This document shows, piece by piece, positions 43,833 through 52,135 of a stretch of DNA of 63,558 bases. The translations under genes were made by a program, and so were the position numbers. The stretch is from NCBI GenBank assembly GCA_002501655.1, contig DANY01000021.1, positions 1 through 63,558 on the forward strand. Reading direction: 5' to 3'. The notes beneath the pieces were generated by a model, which made no database searches, had not been told where the DNA came from, and saw nothing but the letters and a program-made list of their open reading frames with translations. Position 1 is the stretch's first letter; each line of letters begins with the position of its first letter. This DNA comes from Methanoculleus sp. UBA303 (GTDB taxonomy: Archaea; Halobacteriota; Methanomicrobia; Methanomicrobiales; Methanoculleaceae).

Positions 43833-46229
43833 ATGGTTCAGCCTTTGGATATCGGAGAGTACCGGAACATATACGAGCCGGGAAAGGTAGAGTGCGCCAG
43901 CACCGAAGAGATGCGGCCGCTCGAGGAGATCATCGGCCAGGAACGGGCGCTCCGGGCGTTGCGGTTCGGCCTTGAGATCCGGGAGCCCGGGTTCAACGTC
44001 TACACCGCGGGCGCTCAAGGAACCGGGCGGATGACCGCCGTCCGGAGCTTCCTCGACGAGCTCGCGAAGGCCAAGCCCCGGGCAAGCGACTGGGTCTACG
44101 TCCACAACTTCGAGAACCAGTACGAACCCAACGCCATCGCCCTCCCGGGGGGGAGGGGGCCCGGGTTCAGGGAGGATATGAAACGGTTCATCGAGGAGGC
44201 CCGCCGGGCGCTTCCCCGGGCATTCGAGAGCGAGGAGTATGCCAAACGCCGGGACGAGACCCTCCAGTCGCTCCAGGGAAAGAGAACCGAACTCATAGCC
44301 CGGATCAACCAGCGCGCCCAGGAGGCGGGGTTCACCATCCAGATGAGCCCCATCGGCCTCCTGACCATCCCGATCATCAACGGGAAGCCGGTCCCCGAGG
44401 AGGAGTTCATCACCCTCCCCGATGAGGTGCGGGCGGAGGTCCAGCGGCGGCGCGACGCCCTCAACGCCGAACTCCGGAGCACCCTCCGGCAGGTGCAGGA
44501 GATCGAGCGGCAGGGGGCTGAGGGGGTCACGAACCTGAACCACGAGATCTCCCTCTACGCGATAGGAAACCTCGTCGCCGAACTCAAGGAGAACTACGCC
44601 GACATTCCGGAGGTCCCGGTCTACATCGATGCCGTCCAGAACGACATCCTCGAGAACCTCCAGGCCTTCCTCGGGATCCCCGAGCAGCCGGGCGCCCCGC
44701 CCCAGTTCCAGGCCTTCATCCGGGAACTCCCATTCCGGAAGTATGACGTGAACGTCGTCGTCGACAACGCCGATACCGGGGGAGCGCCGGTGATCGTCGA
44801 GCAGAACCCCACCTTCCAGAACCTCCTCGGGAAGATCGAGAGGGAGGTCCAGTTCGGCATCTTCACGACTGACTTCACGATGATCCGGCCGGGCTCGCTG
44901 CATAAGGCCAACGGCGGCTACATCGTCCTCACCGTCGAGGACCTCCTTCGGAACCCCTTCTCCTGGGACGGGCTCAAGACAGCCTTGAAGACCGGGGAAG
45001 CCGTCATCGAGGAGCCGGGAGAACGGATGGGGTTCATCACGGCAAAGACGATCAAGCCCGAGGCTGTCCCCCTCGACATCAAGGTGACCCTCATCGGGAC
45101 ACCGATGCTCTACCAGCTCCTCTACCGGATGGACCCCGACTTCAAGGAGCTCTTCAAGGTCAAGGCCGATTTCGATATCGTCATGGAGAGAAACGACGAG
45201 AACGCCGGGAAGTACGCCGACTTCATGTGCAACCTCGTCCGGGAGGAGAAGATCCGGCACCTGGACCGGGAGGCGATCGCCCGGGTGATCGAGTATGGCT
45301 CGCGCCTCGCCGAGGACAAGCAGAAACTCTCCACCCGGTTCGCCGCCATCGCAGACCTCATCCGGGAGGCAAACTTCTACGCCGCAGAGGACGGGGCGGA
45401 GCAGGTCGAGAAGAAGCATGTCACGAAGGCGATCGAGGAGAAGATCTACCGCTCGAACCTGATCCAGCAGAAGATCGAGGAGTACATCCGGCGGGGGATC
45501 TTCCTCATCGAGACCGATGGTGAGAAGGTCGGCCAGGTGAACGGCCTCTCGGTCATCGGCCTCGGGGACTTCGCCTTCGGCCGGCCGTCGAAGGTGACCG
45601 CGAGCATCGGGGTCGGCCGCGAAGGGATCATGGATATCGAGCGGGAAGCGGCGCTCGGGGGGCCGATCCACACGAAGGGCGTCCTGATCATCAACGGCTA
45701 CCTCAACAACAACTACGCGCGGGATAAGCCGCTCGCCCTCTCGGCCAGGCTCGTCTTCGAGCAGAGTTACGAGGGGATCGAGGGCGATTCCGCGTCGAGC
45801 ACCGAACTCTACGCCCTCCTCTCGGCGCTCTCGGGCCTCCCCCTGAAACAGTATCTCGCCGTCACGGGTTCGGTGAACCAGAAGGGCGAGGTCCAGGCGA
45901 TCGGGGGCGTGAACGAGAAACTGGAGGGATTCTACGAGGTCTGCAAGGCGAAGGGGCTCAACGGCAACCAGGGAGCCCTGATACCGGCAAGCAACGTCCA
46001 GAACCTTATGCTCAAGGAAGAGGTCGTCGAGGCCGCGAAGGCCGGGAAGTTCCGGATCTACCCGGTGCGGACGATCGATGAGGGGATCGAGGTCCTCACG
46101 GGCGTCCCGGCGGGCAGGCGGCGGGAGGATGGGACCTACGAGGAGGGGACCGTGAACTATCTCGTGGACCGGCGGCTTGGGGAGATGGCGGAGACGATGC
46201 GCGGGTTCCAGCCAATGACGCCGAAGTGA
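43833..46229 (+). CDS. Lon-type (S16) ATP-dependent protease
   Basis: The protein has 798 residues from ATG 43833 (GGTGAG upstream). The N-terminal P-loop region reads AGAQGTGRMTA, where Arg takes the place of the usual Walker Lys, as in the YcbZ/LonC-like branch. A long helical insert follows (about 110-230). The S16 protease domain has the dyad S653 (EGDSASSTEL) and K696 (GGVNEKLEGF). There is no obvious membrane segment, unlike archaeal LonB. It degrades misfolded or regulatory proteins; ATP use is uncertain given the odd Walker A. The cysteine desulfurase gene begins at its end. Confidence 0.92.
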   Translation: MVQPLDIGEYRNIYEPGKVECASTEEMRPLEEIIGQERALRALRFGLEIREPGFNVYTAGAQGTGRMTAVRSFLDELAKAKPRASDWVYVHNFENQYEPNAIALPGGRGPGFREDMKRFIEEARRALPRAFESEEYAKRRDETLQSLQGKRTELIARINQRAQEAGFTIQMSPIGLLTIPIINGKPVPEEEFITLPDEVRAEVQRRRDALNAELRSTLRQVQEIERQGAEGVTNLNHEISLYAIGNLVAELKENYADIPEVPVYIDAVQNDILENLQAFLGIPEQPGAPPQFQAFIRELPFRKYDVNVVVDNADTGGAPVIVEQNPTFQNLLGKIEREVQFGIFTTDFTMIRPGSLHKANGGYIVLTVEDLLRNPFSWDGLKTALKTGEAVIEEPGERMGFITAKTIKPEAVPLDIKVTLIGTPMLYQLLYRMDPDFKELFKVKADFDIVMERNDENAGKYADFMCNLVREEKIRHLDREAIARVIEYGSRLAEDKQKLSTRFAAIADLIREANFYAAEDGAEQVEKKHVTKAIEEKIYRSNLIQQKIEEYIRRGIFLIETDGEKVGQVNGLSVIGLGDFAFGRPSKVTASIGVGREGIMDIEREAALGGPIHTKGVLIINGYLNNNYARDKPLALSARLVFEQSYEGIEGDSASSTELYALLSALSGLPLKQYLAVTGSVNQKGEVQAIGGVNEKLEGFYEVCKAKGLNGNQGALIPASNVQNLMLKEEVVEAAKAGKFRIYPVRTIDEGIEVLTGVPAGRRREDGTYEEGTVNYLVDRRLGEMAETMRGFQPMTPK

Positions 46230-46234
46230 CCGGG

Positions 46235-47407
46235 ATGGAGCAGAGACGTTCGGTCTACATGGACCATGCGGCGACGACGCCGGTGCGGCCGGAGGTCGTC
46301 GAGGTGATGCTGCCGTACTTCTCGGAGTGGTTCGGGAACCCCTCCTCGCTCTACGCCCTCGCTCGTGAGGCGAAGGAGGCAGTGGAGGAGGCACGGGGAC
46401 GGGTGGCGGCGGCCATCGGCGCGAGCCCCGAAGAGGTCTACTTCACCTCGGGGGGCACGGAGGCCGACAACTGGGCGGTCAAGGGGGTGGCGGCGGCGAG
46501 CAGGAAGAAGGGGGACCATATCATCACCTCCGCGATCGAGCACCACGCCGTCCTCCACCCCTGCCGGGCCCTCGAGAAGCAGGGCTACCGGGTCACCTAT
46601 CTCCCGGTCGACGAGTTCGGCCGGGTCGAGCCGGGCGACGTCGAGGACGCGATCACCGATGAGACCATCCTCGTCTCGGTGATGGCCGCGAACAACGAGA
46701 TCGGGTCGATCCAGCCGGTCGCGGAGATCGGCCGCATCGCGCACGACCACAATGTCCCATTCCACACCGACGCTGTCCAGGCGATCGGGGCCTTTTCGGT
46801 GGGTGTGGATGCCATGGGGGCCGACCTCCTCGCGCTCTCGGCCCACAAGTTCGGCGGCCCGAAGGGGACGGGGGCGCTCTACGTCCGGCGGGGAACCCGG
46901 ATCGGGACGTTCATGGACGGCGGGGCGCAGGAGCGGGGACGGCGGGCCGGGACCGAGAACGTGCCCGGCATCGTGGGGCTGGGCAGGGCGATCAACCTTG
47001 CGGTTGCTGAGATGCCCCGGAACGCCGCCCGGGTCGCCGCGATGCGGGACCGGTTGATCCGGGGCATCCTGGAGACGATCCCCGACACCCGGTTGAACGG
47101 CCACCCGATCGAGCGGCTCCCGAACAATGTCAACGTCGCGTTCCGCTATGTCGAGGGGGAGTCGATCCTCCTCTCGCTCGACGCCCTCGGGATTGCCGCC
47201 TCGACAGGGAGCGCCTGCACCTCGGCGTCGCTTGAGCCCTCGCACGTCCTGACCGCCTGCGGCCTCCCGCCCGAGCACGCCCACGGCTCGCTCCGGCTCA
47301 CCCTCGGGCCGGGGAACACCGACGCCGACGTCGATTACGTCCTCGCGGCCCTCCCCGGCATTATAGCCCGACTGCGGGAGATGTCGCCGCTCCGGGGAGG
47401 GGCGTGA
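46235..47407 (+). CDS. Cysteine desulfurase (NifS/IscS family)
   Basis: The protein has 390 residues from ATG 46235; a GTG at 46226 overlapping the Lon stop is an alternative. The PLP-binding Lys is in SAHKFGGPKG, the N-terminal signature is VYMDHAATTPV, and the persulfide-forming Cys is in GSACTSASLEPSHVL. It mobilises sulfur from cysteine for iron-sulfur clusters or tRNA thiolation. No IscU/NifU scaffold is adjacent. It lies between the protease gene and a phosphohexomutase in a three-gene run. Confidence 0.95.
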   Translation: MEQRRSVYMDHAATTPVRPEVVEVMLPYFSEWFGNPSSLYALAREAKEAVEEARGRVAAAIGASPEEVYFTSGGTEADNWAVKGVAAASRKKGDHIITSAIEHHAVLHPCRALEKQGYRVTYLPVDEFGRVEPGDVEDAITDETILVSVMAANNEIGSIQPVAEIGRIAHDHNVPFHTDAVQAIGAFSVGVDAMGADLLALSAHKFGGPKGTGALYVRRGTRIGTFMDGGAQERGRRAGTENVPGIVGLGRAINLAVAEMPRNAARVAAMRDRLIRGILETIPDTRLNGHPIERLPNNVNVAFRYVEGESILLSLDALGIAASTGSACTSASLEPSHVLTACGLPPEHAHGSLRLTLGPGNTDADVDYVLAALPGIIARLREMSPLRGGA

Positions 47408-47409
47408 GC

Positions 47410-48756
47410 ATGGCGGGCATCTTCAAGGCATACGATATCCGGGGGCGCTACCCGGACGAACTCGACGAGGCGACGGCAGAGAGGATCGGGAACGCGTTCG
47501 TCCGGCTCCTCGGGGCGGAGCGGATCGTCGTCGGGCGGGACATGCGCCTCTCTGCGGCGTCGCTCGCAGGTGCGTTTGCAGACGGCGCGATAGCGGCCGG
47601 GGCGGATGTCGCTGACGCCGGAGAGGTGAGCACGCCGCTCCTCAACTACGCCATCATCGCCGGAGGGTTCGACGGTGGGGCGATGGTGACGGCCTCCCAC
47701 CTCCCGGAGGATATGAACGGGCTCAAACTTGCCCGCAAGGACGCGGTCCCCCTCTCCGGCGACCGGGGGTTGCCGCTCCTCGAGGCGATGGTCGGGGAGA
47801 AGCCGGTAGCCCGCGCCGCCGGGTCCTGCCATAAGGTCGATATGCTCGACGCCTACATCGGGAAGGTGGCTGGGTTCGTCCGGAACCCGAGACCGCTCAC
47901 GGTTGTCGTGGACGCGGGGAACGGTATGGCCGGGCCGGAGGTGCCCCGGCTCTTTGAGCGGGTTCCGGCATGGCGGCTGGTGCCGATGTATATCGAGCCC
48001 GACGGGCGGTTCCCCCACCATCACGCAAACCCGCTCGACCCCGAGACCACCCGGGAACTCCAGGACCGGGTTGTGGCGGAGGGCGCGGATATCGGGGTCG
48101 CGTTCGACGGAGATGCCGACCGGTGCGGGCTCATCGACGAGCGGGGCGAGCGGGTCAGGGAGGACCTGGTGACCGGGCTCATCGCGGGGTTTCTGCTCGA
48201 AGGGAACCCGGGGGCGACCGTCCTCTACGACCTCCGGTCGAGCCGGGCCGTTCCGCAGGCGATCGCCCGGGGGGGAGGGCGAGGTGTCCGGTCCCGGGTG
48301 GGCCACGCCTTCATCAAGGCCCGGATGCGGGAGGAGGATGCGTTATTCGCCGGAGAACTCTCCGGGCACTACTACTACCGGGATATGGGGTTTACGGATA
48401 ACGGCATCCTCACGATGATCCAGGTCTTAAACCTCATCGCCGCCCGGGGCCGGCCGCTCTCCGAACTCATCCGGCCGCTGGACCACTACCCCACGACCGG
48501 GGAGATCAACCTGACGGTGAGCGACCCCGATCTGGTGCTGACGGCGCTCGCGGCGCGCTACCGGGACGCGGAGATCGACCGCCTGGACGGGCTGACAGTG
48601 GGCTATCCGGACTGGTGGTTCAACATCCGCCGCTCCCACACCGAGCCGGTGGTGCGGCTGAATCTCGAAGCGGACACGAGGGGCCTCCTGGGTGAGAAGA
48701 AGCGGGAGGTCCTCGGGGTCATCCGGGATGCCGACCCGGGCACGAAGGTGGTATAA
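47410..48756 (+). CDS. Phosphomannomutase/phosphoglucomutase
   Basis: The protein has 448 residues from ATG 47410 (GTG 47404, overlapping the preceding stop, is possible). It has the alpha-D-phosphohexomutase motifs: KAYDIRGRYPDEL, catalytic Ser loop MVTASHLPEDMNG, Mg loop DGDADR and sugar loop GELSGHYYYRD, with the phosphate loop RRSHTEP near the end. It interconverts hexose 6- and 1-phosphates for nucleotide-sugar and glycoprotein synthesis, relevant given the many surface proteins here. The Asn usual in TASHNP is Leu. Confidence 0.95.
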   Translation: MAGIFKAYDIRGRYPDELDEATAERIGNAFVRLLGAERIVVGRDMRLSAASLAGAFADGAIAAGADVADAGEVSTPLLNYAIIAGGFDGGAMVTASHLPEDMNGLKLARKDAVPLSGDRGLPLLEAMVGEKPVARAAGSCHKVDMLDAYIGKVAGFVRNPRPLTVVVDAGNGMAGPEVPRLFERVPAWRLVPMYIEPDGRFPHHHANPLDPETTRELQDRVVAEGADIGVAFDGDADRCGLIDERGERVREDLVTGLIAGFLLEGNPGATVLYDLRSSRAVPQAIARGGGRGVRSRVGHAFIKARMREEDALFAGELSGHYYYRDMGFTDNGILTMIQVLNLIAARGRPLSELIRPLDHYPTTGEINLTVSDPDLVLTALAARYRDAEIDRLDGLTVGYPDWWFNIRRSHTEPVVRLNLEADTRGLLGEKKREVLGVIRDADPGTKVV

Positions 48757-48810
48757 CCCGGCGCAGGGGCCGATCAGCGGCCCGCACAACGTATTTATCG
48801 TAAAAGGGAG

Positions 48811-48820
48811 ATATTTATAT
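48811..48820 (+). promoter_or_regulatory. TATA box upstream of tRNA
   Basis: ATATTTATAT fits an archaeal TATA box. It would start transcription near 48845, about 55 nt before the tRNA, requiring 5' trimming by RNase P. Confidence 0.45.
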
Positions 48821-48900
48821 GCACCGGGGTTCTCAGGGGTTCGGGAAACCGCAGCAATGCTTGCTGATTCCACATCCCTGACACTTCAGCAGTTGTTTTG

Positions 48901-48975
48901 GGGCCCGTAGCTTAGTCCGGTCAGAGCGCCCGGCTCATAACCGGGCGGTCGTGGGTTCGAATCCCTCCGGGCCCA
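48901..48975 (+). tRNA. tRNA with CAU anticodon, probably tRNA-Ile2
   Basis: The cloverleaf is complete: acceptor GGGCCCG/CGGGCCC with discriminator A, D-arm with TAGCTTAGTCCGG, anticodon stem CCCGG/CCGGG around CTCATAA, and the T-arm GTGGGTTCGAATCCCTC. The anticodon is CAU. The acceptor stem GGGCCC resembles archaeal isoleucine tRNAs, so this is more likely the Ile2 species (C34 modified with agmatidine to read AUA) than elongator Met. The 3' CCA is not encoded. Confidence 0.9.
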
Positions 48976-49235
48976 CTGTTATTCACCAAAACAGGCGGAA
49001 TTTTTTATCGCTATAAGGCATGAGCGAAAAGATCCCCTGCGCCCGCCGGGGGGTGGCGTCCCTTTGCCTGGATCGCGAATCCCCCGGCCGGCCGTTATGC
49101 CGGAGCGCGCCGGCGATCGGTACGATCACCGGCAGGAGAGTTCCCGACGCATGTTGCTTGCGAAGGTCCGGATTCAGGTCACGCCAGAACAGGAGGACGG
49201 ACGGTAGTTCGCGGGTTCTGAAATGTGCAACATCA

Positions 49236-49243
49236 ATATATAC
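49236..49243 (+). promoter_or_regulatory. TATA box of small ORF before Doc-like gene
   Basis: ATATATAC at this position gives a transcript start near 49265, ahead of both ATG 49284 and ATG 49365. Confidence 0.4.
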
Positions 49244-49364
49244 TGACACTCATACTGAATACGCAGTAAACGATACCAGGTTGATGATAGTGGTGGCCCC
49301 CGGCACGAACAGTGATGCAACTCCCTATAATCTCCCTGCTGTGCAGCGGCGGAGGGGTGCATTT

Positions 49365-49457
49365 ATGGATGACGCTCTTACGCAATCCGAGCGGAAGGCA
49401 ATCGCCGACTCTATCGAAGAGAACCGTGAAGCCCTTGAGATAATGGCGAAACGTTAG
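49365..49457 (+). CDS. Short ORF (30 aa), possible antitoxin fragment, convergent with Doc-like gene
   Basis: ATG 49365 follows a good RBS (GGAGGGGTG) and encodes a charged helical peptide, MDDALTQSERKAIADSIEEN and ten more residues. The frame is open further up to ATG 49284, which would give 57 residues. A short acidic helix is what remains of many antitoxins. Unusually, it runs towards the Doc-like toxin, with stop codons overlapping by 4 nt. Its function is not shown. Confidence 0.45.
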   Translation: MDDALTQSERKAIADSIEENREALEIMAKR

Positions 49458-49879
49458 ATATCATCATCTTTTTCAAGATATTTCCAGATCCACCCTTCAA
49501 CGTCATCAACATCGTGCCGATAATCTGCAACTTCGATCAGGAAGTTCCCTTTCTCTCCCTGTGAGGCACCGATACGAAAACCCCACTCTTCTCGAAGAAT
49601 AGCATCCGCGACAACAAAGGCGGTGCGCTTATTTCCGTTCTGGAAAGGGTGCCGGATCGCTATTGCATGAAGTATCCATGCTACGCGTTTCACCGAGTCG
49701 GCCAGAGTGTCAAACTTTGCTTCGTACTCTAAGAAAAAACCAATCGAACCGAATACCCCGTAGTCCCTTACAACCCCTGCGGCACCCTGATCCTCCGGTA
49801 GATCGCTTTTGTGGATTATCTGCGTCTGCACAAAGATGATGTGCCGCGCCAGAGGGCTGAGTTTTTCCGGGGTGCTCAT
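49454..49879 (-). CDS. Doc/Fic-type death-on-curing toxin
   Basis: The protein has 141 residues. The core motif HPFQNGNKRTAF (H77 to F88) holds the catalytic His and the NKR triad of Doc-like Fic proteins, which phosphorylate EF-Tu in bacteria or AMPylate other targets. The length is typical. There is no Phd-type antitoxin upstream on the same strand; the only nearby candidate is the small convergent ORF. It starts at ATG 49879, next to a gene-poor stretch. Confidence 0.88.
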   Translation of the reverse strand: MSTPEKLSPLARHIIFVQTQIIHKSDLPEDQGAAGVVRDYGVFGSIGFFLEYEAKFDTLADSVKRVAWILHAIAIRHPFQNGNKRTAFVVADAILREEWGFRIGASQGEKGNFLIEVADYRHDVDDVEGWIWKYLEKDDDI

Positions 49880-49973
49880 GATCCAGCGAACCCTATCCGA
49901 TTTTCAACGATTACACACTTTCCTTCTTCGTCTTATGTCGGTTATACGCTTAATTAACACATCCGGTAGACGG

Positions 49974-49998
49974 CATTCATCCCCCACTAAAGCGGGGA
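49974..49998. mobile_element. Solo IS200/IS605-type end hairpin (remnant)
   Basis: The sequence CATTCATCCCCCACTAAAGC followed by GGGGAG contains a CCCC/GGGG stem and resembles the conserved hairpin end found after tnpB genes. No transposase is attached, so it would be a solo end. The stretch 49880-50284 holds no clear gene; an open reverse-strand frame over 50017-50370 has no recognisable motif and overlaps the nucleotidyltransferase gene. Confidence 0.4.
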
Positions 49999-50284
49999 GC
50001 CTTCTGCCTGTTTTCCTTATAAAGGCATATATTTCGACCATTTTACACACCTGGCGAGAGATGTAGCGAACGACCCCTGCGAGAGGAGCAGCCAGACATA
50101 GGCGATGATGGAGGTATGGATGTTACTACGGAGTTCCAGCAGAACAATGGCCGCCCCTGTTCCGGGACAGTGCGGATGATGTCCCATCAGGTGTAGGTGA
50201 ACGATCAAGGGGAAACGACGCAAACAGATTCTAGAAAAGCGTGAGACGTCCTTATGACCGCTCCCCCCCAACTCATCGAAGAAA

Positions 50285-50614
50285 ATGCCACCTGTCGTCA
50301 GGCTTGAGGAGGTGTTACCGATACTCATGGAGCGGTTTGGTGTGGTAAAGGTCGGGATCTTCGGGTCCACCGCCCGCGGCGAGGGGCGGTCCGACAGCGA
50401 CGTGGATATTCTGGTCGAACTCGCGCCGGATCACCTGACGTTTCGGAACTTCATGGCACTCGCCGACTATCTGGAGGAACTGTACGGACGGAGAGTCGAC
50501 CTTGTCACCGGCGGCAACGTCACGGTGCGCAAGGACCTTGCGCCGGTGGTCATCGGCTCGCCGATGCGTGGCCCGGGCTGGACGGCGATAGAGACATCAC
50601 CATGCACGGGGTGA
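50285..50614 (+). CDS. MntA-like nucleotidyltransferase fused at its end to M23 peptidase sequence
   Basis: The protein has 109 residues. The first ~78 carry a normal nucleotidyltransferase signature, VGIFGSTARGEGRSDSDVD. After RRVDLVTGG the normal C-terminus is missing; instead NVTVRKDLAPVVIGSPMRGPGWTAIE reads like the beginning of an M23-type secreted peptidase, which continues in the next frames. There is no HepT gene beside it. It looks like a deletion junction; whether the antitoxin part still works is unknown. Confidence 0.7.
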   Translation: MPPVVRLEEVLPILMERFGVVKVGIFGSTARGEGRSDSDVDILVELAPDHLTFRNFMALADYLEELYGRRVDLVTGGNVTVRKDLAPVVIGSPMRGPGWTAIETSPCTG

Positions 50615-51079
50615 CCCGCGTCCCCCAGCGCTACGCGCAGGACTGGATATACCTGGACCCGGCCACCGGACAGGCGGCAGCCGGCAACTACGTCATCGTC
50701 GATATCGGGGACCGGAAGTATGCCTGCTACGCCCATGGTCCCCGGCTCGATCCGGGTCGTGATCGGCGACACCGTCACGGAGGGGCAGGTCCTCGGCCTG
50801 ATGGGGAACAGCGGGAACTCCGATATCCCGCACCTCCACTTCCAGGTCGTGATGGATACGCCCTCCTTCCTCGGCGCCGAGGGCTATCCCCACGTATACC
50901 GTTCGTTCGACGTCATCGGCGGGGTCGACCAGACCCTTGCAGAAGAGAGAATGTCCGGGCCCGGTTACCCGGTAACCAGGTTATGGTCGGAATTTGGCGA
51001 TTTTGTCACGTTCTCCCCGCACCCGGTCTCTCAGGAGAACAGCCTCACGGAGAACTGGGCTATCGTCCGGCTCCCCTGA
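50518..51079 (+). pseudogene. M23 (LytM-like) peptidase remnant with frameshifts
   Basis: The parts are RGPGWTAIE (frame of the gene before), TRVPQRYAQDWIYLDPATG then NYVIVDIGDRKYACYAH (second frame, from about 50602), and then VPGSIRVVIGDTVTEGQVLG, LMGNSGNSDIPHLHFQVVMD in a third frame to the stop at 51079. The HLHF metal motif and GNSGNS loop are M23 features. Two frame changes (near 50610 and 50740) and the lost N-terminus mean no functional peptidase. In archaea such proteins are probably secreted enzymes. Confidence 0.7.
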
Positions 51080-51087
51080 CCGCATCC

Positions 51088-51094
51088 TTTTTTT
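51088..51094 (+). terminator. Oligo-T terminator
   Basis: Seven T's lie 9 nt after the stop of the M23 remnant. Confidence 0.4.
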
Positions 51095-51249
51095 GTCTTT
51101 CCCTGCAGTTGTCGCCGGGAGATCTCCCGGCCTGAGTCCCATATCTATAAGCGTGGCGGCCCAGTCGTGGGCCGATGGAGGTGCCCCGCCGCTATGGAAC
51201 CGGCATCCGGCAGGATCCCGGAGGGCACTAAGACGCCCTGCAGGTCCGA

Positions 51250-51630
51250 TCATCCCGGCGGCGGGCCGGAGAGGGCATCCTCGTCTTCAGGGCACCCCTC
51301 TTCCCGCCGGCGGCCGCACCCGGCGATCCGGATTGTCTTCCCGTGCACCAGGGCGTCGGCGACCTTCGCCCGCGCCTCGTGGAGGTCGCGCCAGAGGGTC
51401 TTCCTGGAGACGCCCAGAGCGAGGGCAGCCTCTTCCTGTTCGAGCCCCTGGAGGTCGACGAGCCGCAGGGCCTCGACCTCCTCGGGGAGGAGGAGGACGA
51501 CCTCATCGGGCCGCCCGCAGAGGGGGCCGAAACAGCGGAACGCTCCTCGGTCGCCGATTATCCGGCGGACCCGGGGGCGGCCACGCCCGCGGCGGCCACG
51601 GCAGCCGTCGGGCGACTCGCTCTCGTTCAT
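51250..51630 (-). CDS. DUF134 DNA-binding protein
   Basis: The protein has 126 residues from ATG 51630 (GGGAGATGGT upstream). An Arg-rich N-terminus precedes a sigma-70-region-4-like helix-turn-helix: DEVVLLLPEEVEALRLVDLQ, then EQEEAALALGVSRKTLWRDL, exact DUF134 features. The tail has Cys pairs. DUF134 genes commonly accompany the MinD/ferredoxin and NifX genes such as those at 41-43.7 kb, so this may be their regulator although 8 kb away. Confidence 0.9.
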   Translation of the reverse strand: MNESESPDGCRGRRGRGRPRVRRIIGDRGAFRCFGPLCGRPDEVVLLLPEEVEALRLVDLQGLEQEEAALALGVSRKTLWRDLHEARAKVADALVHGKTIRIAGCGRRREEGCPEDEDALSGPPPG

Positions 51631-51869
51631 GCTACCATCTCCCGGGGAAGAGATCCGTCCCCCGTGCAGATAGTGCCTTCGTTCCGGCACCGGGGTTACC
51701 ACCGGCGCCGTGCCCGACCGCCGCAGAGACCGCGGCCGGCAGGTCCGGTTCCATCAAATCCTGGCATGGTGTATCACCCCAATTAGTACACATATGAGTA
51801 AAAACGTCTTCTTGTACCGGCAGGTGACCATGTCACTCTTCGCTCAGCTGCGCATAGTACTGCCGCGCC

Positions 51870-52013
51870 TCATTGAGAGAGGTCTTCCATGTACCGCGCA
51901 AGCCCGCAGTTCTCGAGGAGTTCTTCAATCTGCTCGGAGGTCTTGATGTCGAGCACAACCCCGATCTCTCTGTCGCCTGCTATGATGTATTGCCGTTTGA
52001 TATCGATCGCCAT
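51870..52013 (-). CDS. RelB-like antitoxin, probably frameshifted near C-terminus
   Basis: ATG 52013 (GGGGTGGAG before it) encodes 47 residues: MAIDIKRQYIIAGDREIGVV, then LDIKTSEQIEELLENCG and ARYMEDLSQ. The N-terminal half has the (K)RQYIxxxxxxxVGVVLDI pattern of small RelB/Phd-like antitoxins. Moving to the next frame just before the stop gives NEARQYYAQLSEE to a TGA at 51833-51835, a natural-looking ending, so one base may have been lost. No toxin gene follows. Otherwise 51631-52135 holds nothing I can support. Confidence 0.6.
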   Translation of the reverse strand: MAIDIKRQYIIAGDREIGVVLDIKTSEQIEELLENCGLARYMEDLSQ

Positions 52014-52135
52014 ACTCCACCCCGATCTTTGTGCCGCAGTTCCCGCACGGTATCTTGGAAGAGCATAAACATTGAGGGCATGCTCTTCTCCCTGCCACGA
52101 CCGGGTGGGGGGAATATCCCCCGTTCAGGAGAGGA

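Noticed and set aside
43788..46394. 868-codon reverse open frame opposite the Lon-type gene
   Set aside because: Leu/Asp/Glu-rich mirror of the coding strand with no domain; the forward frame has an intact protease dyad.
48901..48975. tRNA as integration site of a genomic island
   Set aside because: No integrase gene and no direct repeat of the tRNA 3' end were seen nearby, although remnants follow it.
49020..49364. 145-residue protein starting at 49020
   Set aside because: The upstream part is Arg/Ser/Cys-rich noise and contains the TATA box at 49236; only the downstream ATGs are plausible.
50017..50370. Reverse-strand 117-codon frame as a transposase remnant
   Set aside because: The hydrophobic segment looked suggestive, but no transposase motif is present and it overlaps the nucleotidyltransferase gene.
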